Below are positions 1 to 6,437 of a DNA stretch of 8,540 bases, piece after piece (position 1 is the first letter of the stretch; each line of letters begins with the position of its first letter). Location of the stretch: NCBI GenBank assembly GCA_002411515.1, contig DHTF01000015.1, forward strand, positions 10,145 to 18,684. Direction: 5' to 3'. The position numbers and the translations under genes were made by a program. Source of the stretch: Proteiniphilum sp. UBA5267 (GTDB lineage: Bacteria > Bacteroidota > Bacteroidia > Bacteroidales > Dysgonomonadaceae). Below the pieces are notes generated by a model that was not told the origin of the DNA, searched no databases, and saw only the letters and a list, made by a program, of their open reading frames with translations.

Positions 1-21
1 AGCCAGCTGAGCTAATCCCCC
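1..21 (-). tRNA. 5' end of a tRNA gene, probably tRNA-Ala (partial, cut by window edge)
   Basis: Read on the minus strand, the first 21 bases give a tRNA 5' end: acceptor strand GGGGGAT, then T8 A9, the D-stem GCTC and the D-loop AGCTGGCT. The rest, including the anticodon, lies outside the window. The GGGGGAT acceptor followed by TAGCTCAG resembles tRNA-Ala of Bacteroidales as I remember it, but tRNA-Val is not excluded because the anticodon and the G3:U70 pair cannot be seen. A good minus-strand promoter sits about 17 bases upstream, which supports a transcribed gene. Confidence 0.75.
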
Positions 22-37
22 GTGAATTTTGGTGGTG

Positions 38-67
38 CAAAGATAGAGATTTTGTTTATATTTGCAA
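38..67 (-). promoter_or_regulatory. Bacteroidota-type promoter for the leftward tRNA gene
   Basis: The minus strand carries TATCTTTG at 45-38, an exact match to the Bacteroidota -7 consensus TAnnTTTG. A TTG lies at 67-65, 19 bases further upstream, where the -33 element is expected. Transcription would start around 31-34, some 10 bases before the tRNA 5' end at 21. The element overlaps the facing promoter at 57-64, so tRNA and DUF4286-ruvC transcription would start from interleaved, divergent sites. Confidence 0.65.
57..64 (+). promoter_or_regulatory. Candidate -7 element for the DUF4286-ruvC unit
   Basis: TATATTTG matches TAnnTTTG exactly and lies 37 bases before the ATG at 102, giving an AT-rich leader of about 33 bases. 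No good TTG is found 19-21 bases upstream, so the -33 part is weak. It overlaps the divergent tRNA promoter at 38-67. Confidence 0.45.
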
Positions 68-101
68 TAAAAACAGGATATAAAAATTTAAATTGTCCGT
101 T

Positions 102-410
102 ATGATTGTTTTCAACACTACCTTTCATGTGGATGAGGGTATCCATGAGGAGTTTATCGAATACATGCTGCAACATTACATCCCCATGGCCACAAAAAGC
201 GGATTGCTCACATCTCCCCGCCTTGCCCGCGTATTCGGGAAGGAGGAGGACGAGGGCTTTTCATTCGCGATGGAGTTTACTGTCGCCAATCTGGGGACAC
301 TCGAACGATGGAATGCCAACGAGAGCCAGGCAATACATGCGCCGCTCCTGGAGAGGTTCAAGGAAAAACTTATCGGATTCTCTACCATCATGCAGACAAT
401 CACATACTGA
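102..410 (+). CDS. DUF4286 family protein
   Basis: A small soluble protein of 102 residues with no signal peptide or membrane segment. The opening [13 protein letters not shown] and the later pattern (an HYIP motif, a glycine-leucine turn, an FSFAMEF strand, and a closing TIMQTITY) fit the DUF4286 family of Bacteroidota, whose members are about 100 residues long. The molecular role of the family is unknown to me. The ATG at 102 is preferred over an in-frame TTG at 93 because family members start with MIV-type sequence. No Shine-Dalgarno site is visible; the leader is A/T-rich. The stop codon overlaps the ruvC start as TGATG, so translation of the two is probably coupled. Adjacency to ruvC makes a link with DNA metabolism possible, but that rests on context only. 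Confidence 0.85.
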   Translation: MIVFNTTFHVDEGIHEEFIEYMLQHYIPMATKSGLLTSPRLARVFGKEEDEGFSFAMEFTVANLGTLERWNANESQAIHAPLLERFKEKLIGFSTIMQTITY

Positions 411-970
411 TGCAGAAAGAACGAATTATCATGGGGATAGACCCGGGTACGCAGGTGATGGGCTATGGCATCCTCCGCGTACTGGATAACAAACCTTCGC
501 TCGTGGCGATGGGGGTGATGGAACTTGGTAAATATGGAGACCACTACCTGAAACTGGCGAAAATCTACTCCCGCATCATTGGACTTATCGATGAGTTCCT
601 GCCCGATGAACTGGCCATCGAAGCACCTTTCTTTGGTAAGAACGTGCAGAGCATGCTCAAGCTGGGACGTGCACAGGGGGTGGCCATGGCGGCCGCCATC
701 TCACGCGACATACCGATATTTGAATATGCACCGCTGAAAATAAAGATGGCCATCACCGGCAATGGCATGGCTGCAAAGGAGCAAGTGGCTTATATGCTGC
801 AAAAGATACTGCATATACCCGATGAAAACATGCTGCCACAACTCGATGCCACCGATGGACTCGCAGCAGCTTTGTGCCATTTTTATCAGTCGGGACTCAC
901 CACTGGCGACAAGAAATACAGGGACTGGAAAGACTTTGCCAATCGCAATCAGGATAAAGTGAGGAAATGA
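410..970 (+). CDS. ruvC: Crossover junction endodeoxyribonuclease RuvC
   Basis: RuvC is the Holliday-junction resolvase: a dimer that nicks two strands of a four-way junction symmetrically after RuvAB branch migration. The 186-residue product has the usual family length. The four acidic metal-binding residues of the RNase H-like fold are all in place: D11 in GIDPG, E71 in [10 protein letters not shown], and D146 and D149 in [11 protein letters not shown]. The segment [11 protein letters not shown] (81-91) is the conserved helix behind the active site. The ATG at 410 is chosen because [13 protein letters not shown] gives a normal N-terminus; an in-frame ATG at 308 would add 34 residues that merely read through the DUF4286 gene. 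No ruvA or ruvB is in the window. No terminator is visible after it; only a T-run at 972-980 without a stem. Confidence 0.96.
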   Translation: MQKERIIMGIDPGTQVMGYGILRVLDNKPSLVAMGVMELGKYGDHYLKLAKIYSRIIGLIDEFLPDELAIEAPFFGKNVQSMLKLGRAQGVAMAAAISRDIPIFEYAPLKIKMAITGNGMAAKEQVAYMLQKILHIPDENMLPQLDATDGLAAALCHFYQSGLTTGDKKYRDWKDFANRNQDKVRK

Positions 971-987
971 ATTTTTTTTTCTGTTTT

Positions 988-1020
988 CTTGCGAAATACA
1001 ACCGATCTTTTTTAACTTTG
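988..1020 (+). promoter_or_regulatory. Promoter very close to the HU/SPOR gene start
   Basis: TAACTTTG at 1013-1020 matches TAnnTTTG, and a TTG at 989-991 stands 21 bases upstream as a -33 element. The next gene starts at 1025, only five bases after the box, so the transcript would begin at or next to the ATG. Confidence 0.55.
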
Positions 1021-1024
1021 TCAT

Positions 1025-2011
1025 ATGAATGAAATGGTTTCGCACATAGAATTTCTGTTGCATGAGCACAACTGCGTGATCATTCCCGAGTTCGGTGGAT
1101 TTGTGGTCAACACGATGCCTTCACGCAGAGATGGCGTCGCCACGTTCCTTGCACCGACATGTGAACTGGTCTTCAACCGTGATCTCACGCACAACGATGG
1201 CCTCCTGGCTCAATCTTACATGAAAAGCGACCGGCTGACATTCGAGGCAGCCATGCAGCGAATCGCCCATGCCGTGGAGGAGTTGAAAAGCCAGCTACGG
1301 GACACGCATCGTGTGGAAATGCAAAAATTGGGTTCATTTGTCATGAGCGACGAGAACCGTTTCACCTTTATGCCGGCTCATTTTGTACGGCCTGCTTTGT
1401 TTGGACTGAATAGAGCCACCCTCAGACCGCTCGTTCAGATGCAGAGTCCGGCGGTGCCTGTCAAAGAGGTTGCAACCGGAAGAGGGCAGCGTTTTGCCAG
1501 TGTTGCTGCTGTAGCAGCAGCGATGATCCTGTTGATGATGTTCTTGCTCCCGGTGAGCGACACAAACAAGGAGCGCCAGTCGGCTCAAATGATTGGCGAC
1601 ACATCTCTTTTTGGAAATAAAGCGAGCAAACAGCACACTCAGGAAGTCGCTCAGTCCGACATACTGACTGCCAACACCACAGATAGTTCTCCCGCATTAC
1701 CGATCGCAGAAACTGCCGCGATAGAGGCCTCTGTGGAAGCACCCGCAGAGACACCCACACAGATGCTGGCGGATGCCGGACCACACTATTACGTGGTAGT
1801 GGGTGTTTATGAGCTGCCTCAAGTGGCGCAGAAAATGATCGAAACACTCCAGAATGAAGGCTTCGCAGAGGTTGGAAGCCTAAAGCGTTCAGGACGCATA
1901 GACGTATATGCCGCTTCATTTACCGATGGCGCTGAAGCACAGGCTTTTTTACAGAAAGTATACAAAAATTATCCGACGCATTCCGATGCCTGGATCTTAA
2001 AAAGAAGGTAA
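1025..2011 (+). CDS. HU-CCDC81-type and SPOR domain membrane protein
   Basis: The 328-residue protein has three parts. Residues 1-135 resemble the paired HU-like domains of the bacterial HU-CCDC81 clade (opening HIEFLLHEHNCVIIPEFGGF; second domain with MQKLGSFVM and a closing FGLNRATLRPL). Residues 157-176 form one hydrophobic membrane helix. After an acidic, Ala/Pro/Thr-rich linker (about 180-250), residues 252-327 form a SPOR domain (YYVVVGVY near its start, YAASF in the middle, AWILKRR at the end). SPOR domains bind peptidoglycan stripped of stem peptides, usually at the division site. The likely topology is an HU-like part in the cytoplasm and a SPOR part in the periplasm, so it could tie DNA or a cytoplasmic partner to the septal wall; this is inferred. 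The start at 1025 gives MNEMVSHIEF, with a second ATG at 1034. The gene has its own promoter and a terminator at 2141-2174. Confidence 0.9.
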   Translation: MNEMVSHIEFLLHEHNCVIIPEFGGFVVNTMPSRRDGVATFLAPTCELVFNRDLTHNDGLLAQSYMKSDRLTFEAAMQRIAHAVEELKSQLRDTHRVEMQKLGSFVMSDENRFTFMPAHFVRPALFGLNRATLRPLVQMQSPAVPVKEVATGRGQRFASVAAVAAAMILLMMFLLPVSDTNKERQSAQMIGDTSLFGNKASKQHTQEVAQSDILTANTTDSSPALPIAETAAIEASVEAPAETPTQMLADAGPHYYVVVGVYELPQVAQKMIETLQNEGFAEVGSLKRSGRIDVYAASFTDGAEAQAFLQKVYKNYPTHSDAWILKRR

Positions 2012-2014
2012 GTT

Positions 2015-2134
2015 ATGTCATGGAAAAGTAACATTATCGCAGGGTTTGTCCTCTATTGGGTATGTGAACTCTGCCAATACAGGAAGAAGCTGACTCCTCC
2101 TATGGATCGCTTCCAGTTCCCTGATTTCAAATAG
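2015..2134 (+). CDS. Possible small ORF of 39 codons (doubtful)
   Basis: An ATG three bases after the HU/SPOR stop opens a 39-residue frame starting MSWKSNIIAGFVLYWVCELC and ending FQFPDFK. It stops at 2132-2134, just before the terminator stem at 2141. It has a short hydrophobic stretch (7-16), two cysteines spaced CxxC and a basic patch, but matches no family I recognise. It could be translated by reinitiation after the upstream stop. It could equally be chance, as 40 open codons are not rare. It and the terminator fill the 172-base gap between the two convergent genes. Confidence 0.25.
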   Translation: MSWKSNIIAGFVLYWVCELCQYRKKLTPPMDRFQFPDFK

Positions 2135-2140
2135 GATGAT

Positions 2141-2174
2141 AACCCCTGAATAATGCTTCACGGGTTTTTTTTTT
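2141..2174 (+). terminator. Intrinsic terminator after the HU/SPOR gene
   Basis: AACCCCTGAA (2141-2150) pairs with TTCACGGGTT (2157-2166) over ten positions with a single C-C mismatch, closing a six-base loop. A run of ten T follows from 2165 to 2174, the first two lying in the stem. This is a textbook rho-independent terminator for rightward transcription. On the minus strand the hairpin is not followed by a T-run, so it should not work well for the convergent barrel gene, whose stop is at 2184-2186. Confidence 0.88.
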
Positions 2175-2183
2175 AGGACGAGG

Positions 2184-4952
2184 CTAACCGGAACGATGTC
2201 TGCTGGGGCTGCCTTCGCCCCTTTCCATGTCCCTGCGCATGTCACGCCGCGTAGCTCCTCCCTTAAATACGTTGAACCGATAGACGAAATGCACGATAAA
2301 GTAGCTGGTGAGCGTGTTGGTTGTTGTATCACGAATAAAATTGGATGAAACATTTCTGCGGATGTTACTTCGTTGCTGCAGAATGTCATACACCTTCACC
2401 CGGATAAGGCCATTCTTTTGTTTCAATACCTGTTTCTCAATGGATGCATTCCAGAGGGTTTCATTCTGCTTGAAGCCATCGGAGTAACCCGAATTGGTGG
2501 AGTAGCGGATGTCACTTTGGATGTTGATGTCGAACGGAAGATGAATGGTCGTATAGGCTGAGCTGCCATAATTGAAATACTCCCTGTCCTGCTGCCCTTC
2601 CAGACTATTTTTTACCTTGTTGTAGGAGATGCTGCCCCTGACAGAGAACTGAACCTTCGACGAGTTGTAGTTGAAACCAAGGTTCTCAGAAAGGTTGGTC
2701 TGCCGACTGACATTTTCCTCATTGTTGGAAAAACCGTTGTTGACTCTGTAACTGGCATTGGAGGTGCTTGAAACCGTAAACTTTTTACTGAAGAGCGGCT
2801 GCGAGATAATAAAACGGATGTCTCCGTCCCAGTTGCCATTCACATTTCGAAAAGTATTCTCTTTTCGTCCTGTCTCGGGGTCGGTGAAACGGGAGGTGAC
2901 AATGGCATTCAGGGTATAATTGAAATTTCCTGTGAGCATGTGAAAGCGGTTTTCCTGCGGCATCGAGTTCTGGTAGCGGATATTCATGCGGTGCATGAAT
3001 GCAGGTTTGAGATCGGGATTCCCGTAGGTGATGTTCAGTGGATTACTTACGTCGATCACGGGCGAGATCTGATTCACGGATGGCTGATCGGTATTTCCGG
3101 CGTAGGTGAAACGGAGGTTTTTCTGTCTCGACCAGAGATAGTTGAACTGCGCATTGGGGGAGTAGTTGGTCACGCTTTGTGTGATGTTGCTGATGAGCGA
3201 ATCGCCAACATAGGTCTTCCTTTCTGAGGAGGTGGGGTAGGCTCTGAAGCCGAAGCTGTAATTGTATTTTTCACTTCTCGACCGGAAGTCGACTCCTAAA
3301 TCCTGATTCACCGAACTATTGTCGTTCAGCTTGCTGTATTTGGTGTCAAAGACGGTGTAGTTCCCTTCTTCATCGCGGGTGCGCGTATCTTTATCTGATT
3401 GCGACGCTCCCTGACGGTAGTTATAGGAAAACTGAAGGAACTTCTGCTTTCCCAGTGGCTCTACATAAGAGAGGTTACCGCTTAGGTTCGATCCGCTGTT
3501 GCTATTGGTGATGCGCTGGTCGAGCAGATCGTCGGCCCGCTTACCGGTATAGAAGGTATTGGAAATGTTTATCGCCTTATTCTCAGAATCATTTGAGTGG
3601 ACGTTGAGCCCCACGCTGATGCTTCGTCCTCGCTTCCCGAGACGACGGTTGATGTTGAGGTTGCCACCGATATTATTCCCTTTACCGTGCGAGTTGTAGT
3701 CGGCATTTCCGTAATTCACGGTGTCGCCTGCAACGCGTGTTGTGGAAAAAAGATCAGTCTCCATGCTTTCACTGCTGTTGAAGCTGAGGGTGGGACGGAA
3801 TATGAGCGTGGTCATAGAATCGGGCTTCCATTCAATGCGCACGTCCATATTCACATTTTCGTTGCGATTGTGTGAACGGTTACGCTGATCCTCATAGGTG
3901 TCGCCTTTGCTCAATAGATTCTGGGTGTAGACCTTTGACAATGATTCCGACCGGTTGTTGCCGTATCGGATGTTGCCGCCCACCTCCAGTTTCTTCGATA
4001 CCTCCTTGCTGAAATTGAAACCGGTGTTGGCAGCTGTGTTGATGCCATTTCCACCACCTCCTCTTGCCCTTCCACCGCCGCCCCCCATGTCTGCTACCAG
4101 GTCGGAGGCACCGGCATTGTTGGTGTTGTTGATGCCACCCATGAAGGTCATCTGGTCGCTGTTGTGCATGTGATTGACCAGGGCGTTGACTTCGTAACGC
4201 TCCTGACTGCCATATCCAGCAAAGGCATTCCCAAAGCTTCCTTGCTTCATATTGGGACGGACGGTGAGGTTGATGATCATCTCTTCTTCTCCGTCGTCGA
4301 AGCCGGTCATCTTCTCCATCTCCGACTTCCTGTCCACTACCTGCAGCTTCTCAACCATTCCGGCGGGTAGATTTTTGGAGGCGATCTTTGGGTCGTCACT
4401 AAAAAACTCCTTGCCATCGACAAATATCTTCTTGATTTCCTTCCCCTGTACTTTGATGACACCATTCTGATCGATCTCCACGCCGGTCATCTGCTTTAAT
4501 AGATCTTCAACCACTGCCATACCAGTCACCTTATAGGCGGCTGCATTGTATTCCAGCGTGTCTCCTTTCACAAGGATCTCGGTGGGAGCAGCTGTGACCA
4601 CTGCTTCATCGAGCAAGATGGATTGTTCCTGCAAAGCAATGGTATCGAGCTTTACGGTGGGCTGTGCGGTGGAGAGGGTGAACTCCTGAAAGTAGGGAGT
4701 GTAACCTACAAAGGAAATGTTGGCAATGTAGTTGCCCTGTTTTACCGGAATGAGAAAAGTTCCTTCGCTGGAGGAGGAGGCACCGGTGACCAACGTGCTG
4801 TCCTCCACGGTAAGTATGCGGATAGTGGCCGCAGGTACCGCTTCACCGGTGTTCTTATCGATGATTTTCCCGGAAAGGGTTCCCGTGGCGGTCTGAGCCT
4901 GAATGGATATGACCAGGATTGACACCAGTAAAAGGAGTACTGTCTTTTTCAT
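2184..4952 (-). CDS. TonB-dependent-receptor-like outer membrane beta-barrel protein
   Basis: The 922-residue product starts with a clear signal peptide (MKKTVLLLLVSILVISIQAQ, cleavage near 20). Residues 24-107 look like a carboxypeptidase-regulatory-like beta-sandwich (LSGKIIDKNTGEAVPAATI, FVGYTPY). A plug-like region follows at about 116-235, with LLKQMTGVEI, KKIFVDGKEFF and AGMVEKLQVVD. The rest is a barrel of alternating strands rich in Asn, Ser and aromatic residues, as in the OMP_b-brl_3 group. A glycine-rich run with two Arg lies at 290-303. After the last barrel strand (YFIVHFVYRFNVF) comes an Arg-rich tail of about 24 residues. An ATG at 5027 would add 25 residues, but the signal peptide and a promoter inside that extension favour the ATG at 4952. 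No SusD-like gene is adjacent, so it is not a standard SusC/D pair. The substrate is unknown. Confidence 0.9.
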   Translation of the reverse strand: MKKTVLLLLVSILVISIQAQTATGTLSGKIIDKNTGEAVPAATIRILTVEDSTLVTGASSSSEGTFLIPVKQGNYIANISFVGYTPYFQEFTLSTAQPTVKLDTIALQEQSILLDEAVVTAAPTEILVKGDTLEYNAAAYKVTGMAVVEDLLKQMTGVEIDQNGVIKVQGKEIKKIFVDGKEFFSDDPKIASKNLPAGMVEKLQVVDRKSEMEKMTGFDDGEEEMIINLTVRPNMKQGSFGNAFAGYGSQERYEVNALVNHMHNSDQMTFMGGINNTNNAGASDLVADMGGGGGRARGGGGNGINTAANTGFNFSKEVSKKLEVGGNIRYGNNRSESLSKVYTQNLLSKGDTYEDQRNRSHNRNENVNMDVRIEWKPDSMTTLIFRPTLSFNSSESMETDLFSTTRVAGDTVNYGNADYNSHGKGNNIGGNLNINRRLGKRGRSISVGLNVHSNDSENKAINISNTFYTGKRADDLLDQRITNSNSGSNLSGNLSYVEPLGKQKFLQFSYNYRQGASQSDKDTRTRDEEGNYTVFDTKYSKLNDNSSVNQDLGVDFRSRSEKYNYSFGFRAYPTSSERKTYVGDSLISNITQSVTNYSPNAQFNYLWSRQKNLRFTYAGNTDQPSVNQISPVIDVSNPLNITYGNPDLKPAFMHRMNIRYQNSMPQENRFHMLTGNFNYTLNAIVTSRFTDPETGRKENTFRNVNGNWDGDIRFIISQPLFSKKFTVSSTSNASYRVNNGFSNNEENVSRQTNLSENLGFNYNSSKVQFSVRGSISYNKVKNSLEGQQDREYFNYGSSAYTTIHLPFDINIQSDIRYSTNSGYSDGFKQNETLWNASIEKQVLKQKNGLIRVKVYDILQQRSNIRRNVSSNFIRDTTTNTLTSYFIVHFVYRFNVFKGGATRRDMRRDMERGEGSPSRHRSG

Positions 4953-4996
4953 CAGTTTATGGAAAAGAGTTGAAAACAATTTACGCACCATTGCTA

Positions 4997-5027
4997 CAAA
5001 GATAGAAATAATGCCATTGGACTTCAA
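4997..5027 (-). promoter_or_regulatory. Promoter of the outer membrane barrel gene
   Basis: On the minus strand TATCTTTG lies at 5004-4997 and TTG at 5027-5025, with a 20-base spacer: both promoter elements match the Bacteroidota pattern. Transcription would start near 4991, leaving about 40 bases before the ATG at 4952. This supports 4952 as the true start. Confidence 0.65.
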
Positions 5028-5032
5028 GCAGA

Positions 5033-5062
5033 ATAGATGAATCGGAATATTTCATAGATGAA
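5033..5062. repeat. Direct repeat between two divergent promoters
   Basis: ATAGATGAA occurs at 5033-5041 and again at 5054-5062, exactly 21 bases apart, about two helical turns. The second copy also forms the inverted repeat TTCAT-AG-ATGAA (5051-5062). The pair lies between the -33 region of the barrel promoter (5025-5027) and the promoter of the PLP enzyme. A regulator binding here on one face of the DNA could act on both genes; this is inferred from position only. Confidence 0.4.
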
Positions 5063-5088
5063 CGGGGTGATTAAATCGTGAAACTGTG

Positions 5089-5096
5089 TACATTTG
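5089..5096 (+). promoter_or_regulatory. Candidate -7 element for the PLP enzyme gene
   Basis: TACATTTG matches TAnnTTTG and stands 24 bases before the ATG at 5120, giving a leader of about 19 bases. No convincing TTG lies 19-21 bases upstream, so the -33 part is poor and an activator may be needed. Confidence 0.5.
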
Positions 5097-5119
5097 CAAA
5101 ATAAAAGAGATTGTTTGAA

Positions 5120-6352
5120 ATGAAAGAAACTAAATACGAAACGAAACTTCTGGAACTTCCTTATCCGAAAAACGATGCATATGGTGCCCTCTCAATGCCA
5201 GTCTATCATGCGCTGGCTTATGAATTTGAGACGGCAGAAGAGATGGAAGCCGCTTTTTGCGGCCTTACAAGTGAACACACCTACTCACGGGTGACGAACC
5301 CCACTGTGCAGTACTTTGAAGAACGGGTGAGGGTAGGGACCGGAGCGCATGGGGTGACAGCTCTTAACTCGGGCATGGCGGCCATCAGCAATACTTTCTT
5401 TACCCTTGCATGGAGTGGCTGCAACCTGGTTACCTCGCGCCACCTATTTGGAAATACATACTCCTTCTTCGTAAATACGCTGGGTGCCTTTGGCGTGGAA
5501 ATACGTTTCTGCGACCTGACAAACGCAGAGGAGGTGGCAGCCTGCATCGACGGTAACACGTGTGCCGTATTTGCCGAGGTGATCACCAACCCGCAGATGG
5601 AGGTAGTGGACCTGTTGACACTGGCCGCTGTGGCACACGAAAGAAACGTTCCGCTCATTGCAGACACCACGATCATTCCTTTCAGTGCTTTTCATGCATC
5701 GGACTTTGGTATCGACATCGATGTGATATCGAGTACGAAGTATATATCGGGTGGGGGAACCAGCCTGGGGGGACTGATCATCGATTACGGAAAGTTCGAC
5801 TGGTCACATTCACCCAAGCTGAAACCGTTTGCCGATGCTTCGCTGTCGGCCTTCCATTTTAAACTACGCAAGGAGATACACCGCAACCTGGGGGCTTACA
5901 TGACACCGGAGGTGGCTTACATGCAATCGCTGGGACTGGAAACCCTGTCAGTGCGCTACGAGCGACAAGCAGCTGGTTGTCAGGAGGTCGCAGAAAGGTT
6001 GCAGTCGATGCTGGGTGTGGTGTCGGTAAACTATCCGGGGCTGCCGGAAAATCCCTATCACGAGGTGAGCAAAAGGCAGTTTGGAACAAATCCCGGTGCA
6101 ATGCTCACGTTCGACCTGGATTCGAGAGAACGATGTTATGACTTTATGAACCGGCTCAAGCTGATTCATCGTGCCACCAACCTTTTTGATAATCGTACAC
6201 TCATTATTCATCCTGCCAGTACCATCTACGGCACCTTTACACCCGAACAACGTGCTGAGATGGACATACATGATACTTCTCTCCGCCTTTCGGTGGGACT
6301 GGAGGGTGTGGATGACCTGATGGAAGATATAAGCCAGGCTTTGGCGCATTAA
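5120..6352 (+). CDS. Cys/Met metabolism PLP-dependent enzyme, O-acetylhomoserine sulfhydrylase-like
   Basis: The 410-residue protein belongs to the Cys/Met metabolism (cystathionine gamma-synthase-like) PLP fold. Visible landmarks are YSR (55-57, phosphate contact from the partner subunit), NSGMAAI (83-89, cofactor phosphate loop), D182 in IADTT (pyridine nitrogen contact), K207 in SSTKYISGG (Schiff-base lysine), and RLSVGLE (389-395, substrate-carboxylate Arg). The run GTSLGGLIIDYGKFDW after the lysine is typical of O-acetylhomoserine sulfhydrylases (MetY), which make homocysteine from O-acetylhomoserine and sulfide. Several residues deviate: DTT for the usual DNT, SGGGT for GGHGT, and HPASTIY for HPASTTH; the usual N-terminal HAG motif is absent. 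The substrate is therefore uncertain. The ATG at 5120 is preferred over an in-frame TTG at 5111. No other sulfur or methionine gene is nearby. Confidence 0.82.
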   Translation: MKETKYETKLLELPYPKNDAYGALSMPVYHALAYEFETAEEMEAAFCGLTSEHTYSRVTNPTVQYFEERVRVGTGAHGVTALNSGMAAISNTFFTLAWSGCNLVTSRHLFGNTYSFFVNTLGAFGVEIRFCDLTNAEEVAACIDGNTCAVFAEVITNPQMEVVDLLTLAAVAHERNVPLIADTTIIPFSAFHASDFGIDIDVISSTKYISGGGTSLGGLIIDYGKFDWSHSPKLKPFADASLSAFHFKLRKEIHRNLGAYMTPEVAYMQSLGLETLSVRYERQAAGCQEVAERLQSMLGVVSVNYPGLPENPYHEVSKRQFGTNPGAMLTFDLDSRERCYDFMNRLKLIHRATNLFDNRTLIIHPASTIYGTFTPEQRAEMDIHDTSLRLSVGLEGVDDLMEDISQALAH

Positions 6353-6370
6353 ATTGTGCACTTACATCCA

Positions 6371-6426
6371 AATTGATTGGTGAGCATCAATTAATTAAAG
6401 AAATATTTCTCTAATTAAGGTTGATG
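6371..6426. repeat. Nested AT-rich inverted repeats upstream of focA
   Basis: Two overlapping dyads lie here. The first is AATTGAT (6371-6377), an 8-base gap, then ATCAATT (6386-6392), a perfect 7-base inverted repeat. The second is longer: arm 6385-6404 pairs with 6405-6426 through CATCAA/TTGATG, TTAATTA/TAATTAA and AGAAAT/ATTTCT, with one mismatch and two unpaired G (6419-6420). It runs to within four bases of the focA -7 box and covers its -33 region, so it fits an operator. It might alternatively end transcription of the PLP gene (stop at 6352), but no T-run follows it. Confidence 0.5.
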
Positions 6427-6437
6427 TATTATCTTTG
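6406..6437 (+). promoter_or_regulatory. Promoter of focA
   Basis: TATCTTTG at 6430-6437 is an exact TAnnTTTG match. The -33 position, 20 bases upstream, holds TTTC (6406-6409), a partial match to TTTG. Transcription would begin near 6441, giving a leader of about 73 bases before the ATG at 6515. Confidence 0.6.

Noticed and set aside
308..409. Longer N-terminus for RuvC from an in-frame ATG at 308
   Set aside because: The extra 34 residues overlap the DUF4286 gene in another frame and have no place before the GIDPG motif; the ATG at 410 gives a normal-length RuvC.
971..1012. Terminator after ruvC in the T-rich stretch
   Set aside because: T-runs are present, but no stem of useful length precedes them.
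2940..4922. Several plus-strand open frames of 62-99 codons inside the barrel gene
   Set aside because: They are antisense to a long, clearly conserved coding frame, have no family resemblance and no promoter or start context of their own.
4953..5027. N-terminal extension of the barrel protein from an ATG at 5027
   Set aside because: It would put the signal peptide 25 residues inside the protein, and the promoter box at 4997-5004 lies within it.
6373..6390. Canonical FNR site
   Set aside because: The half-sites TTGAT and ATCAA are right but are separated by eight bases instead of four.
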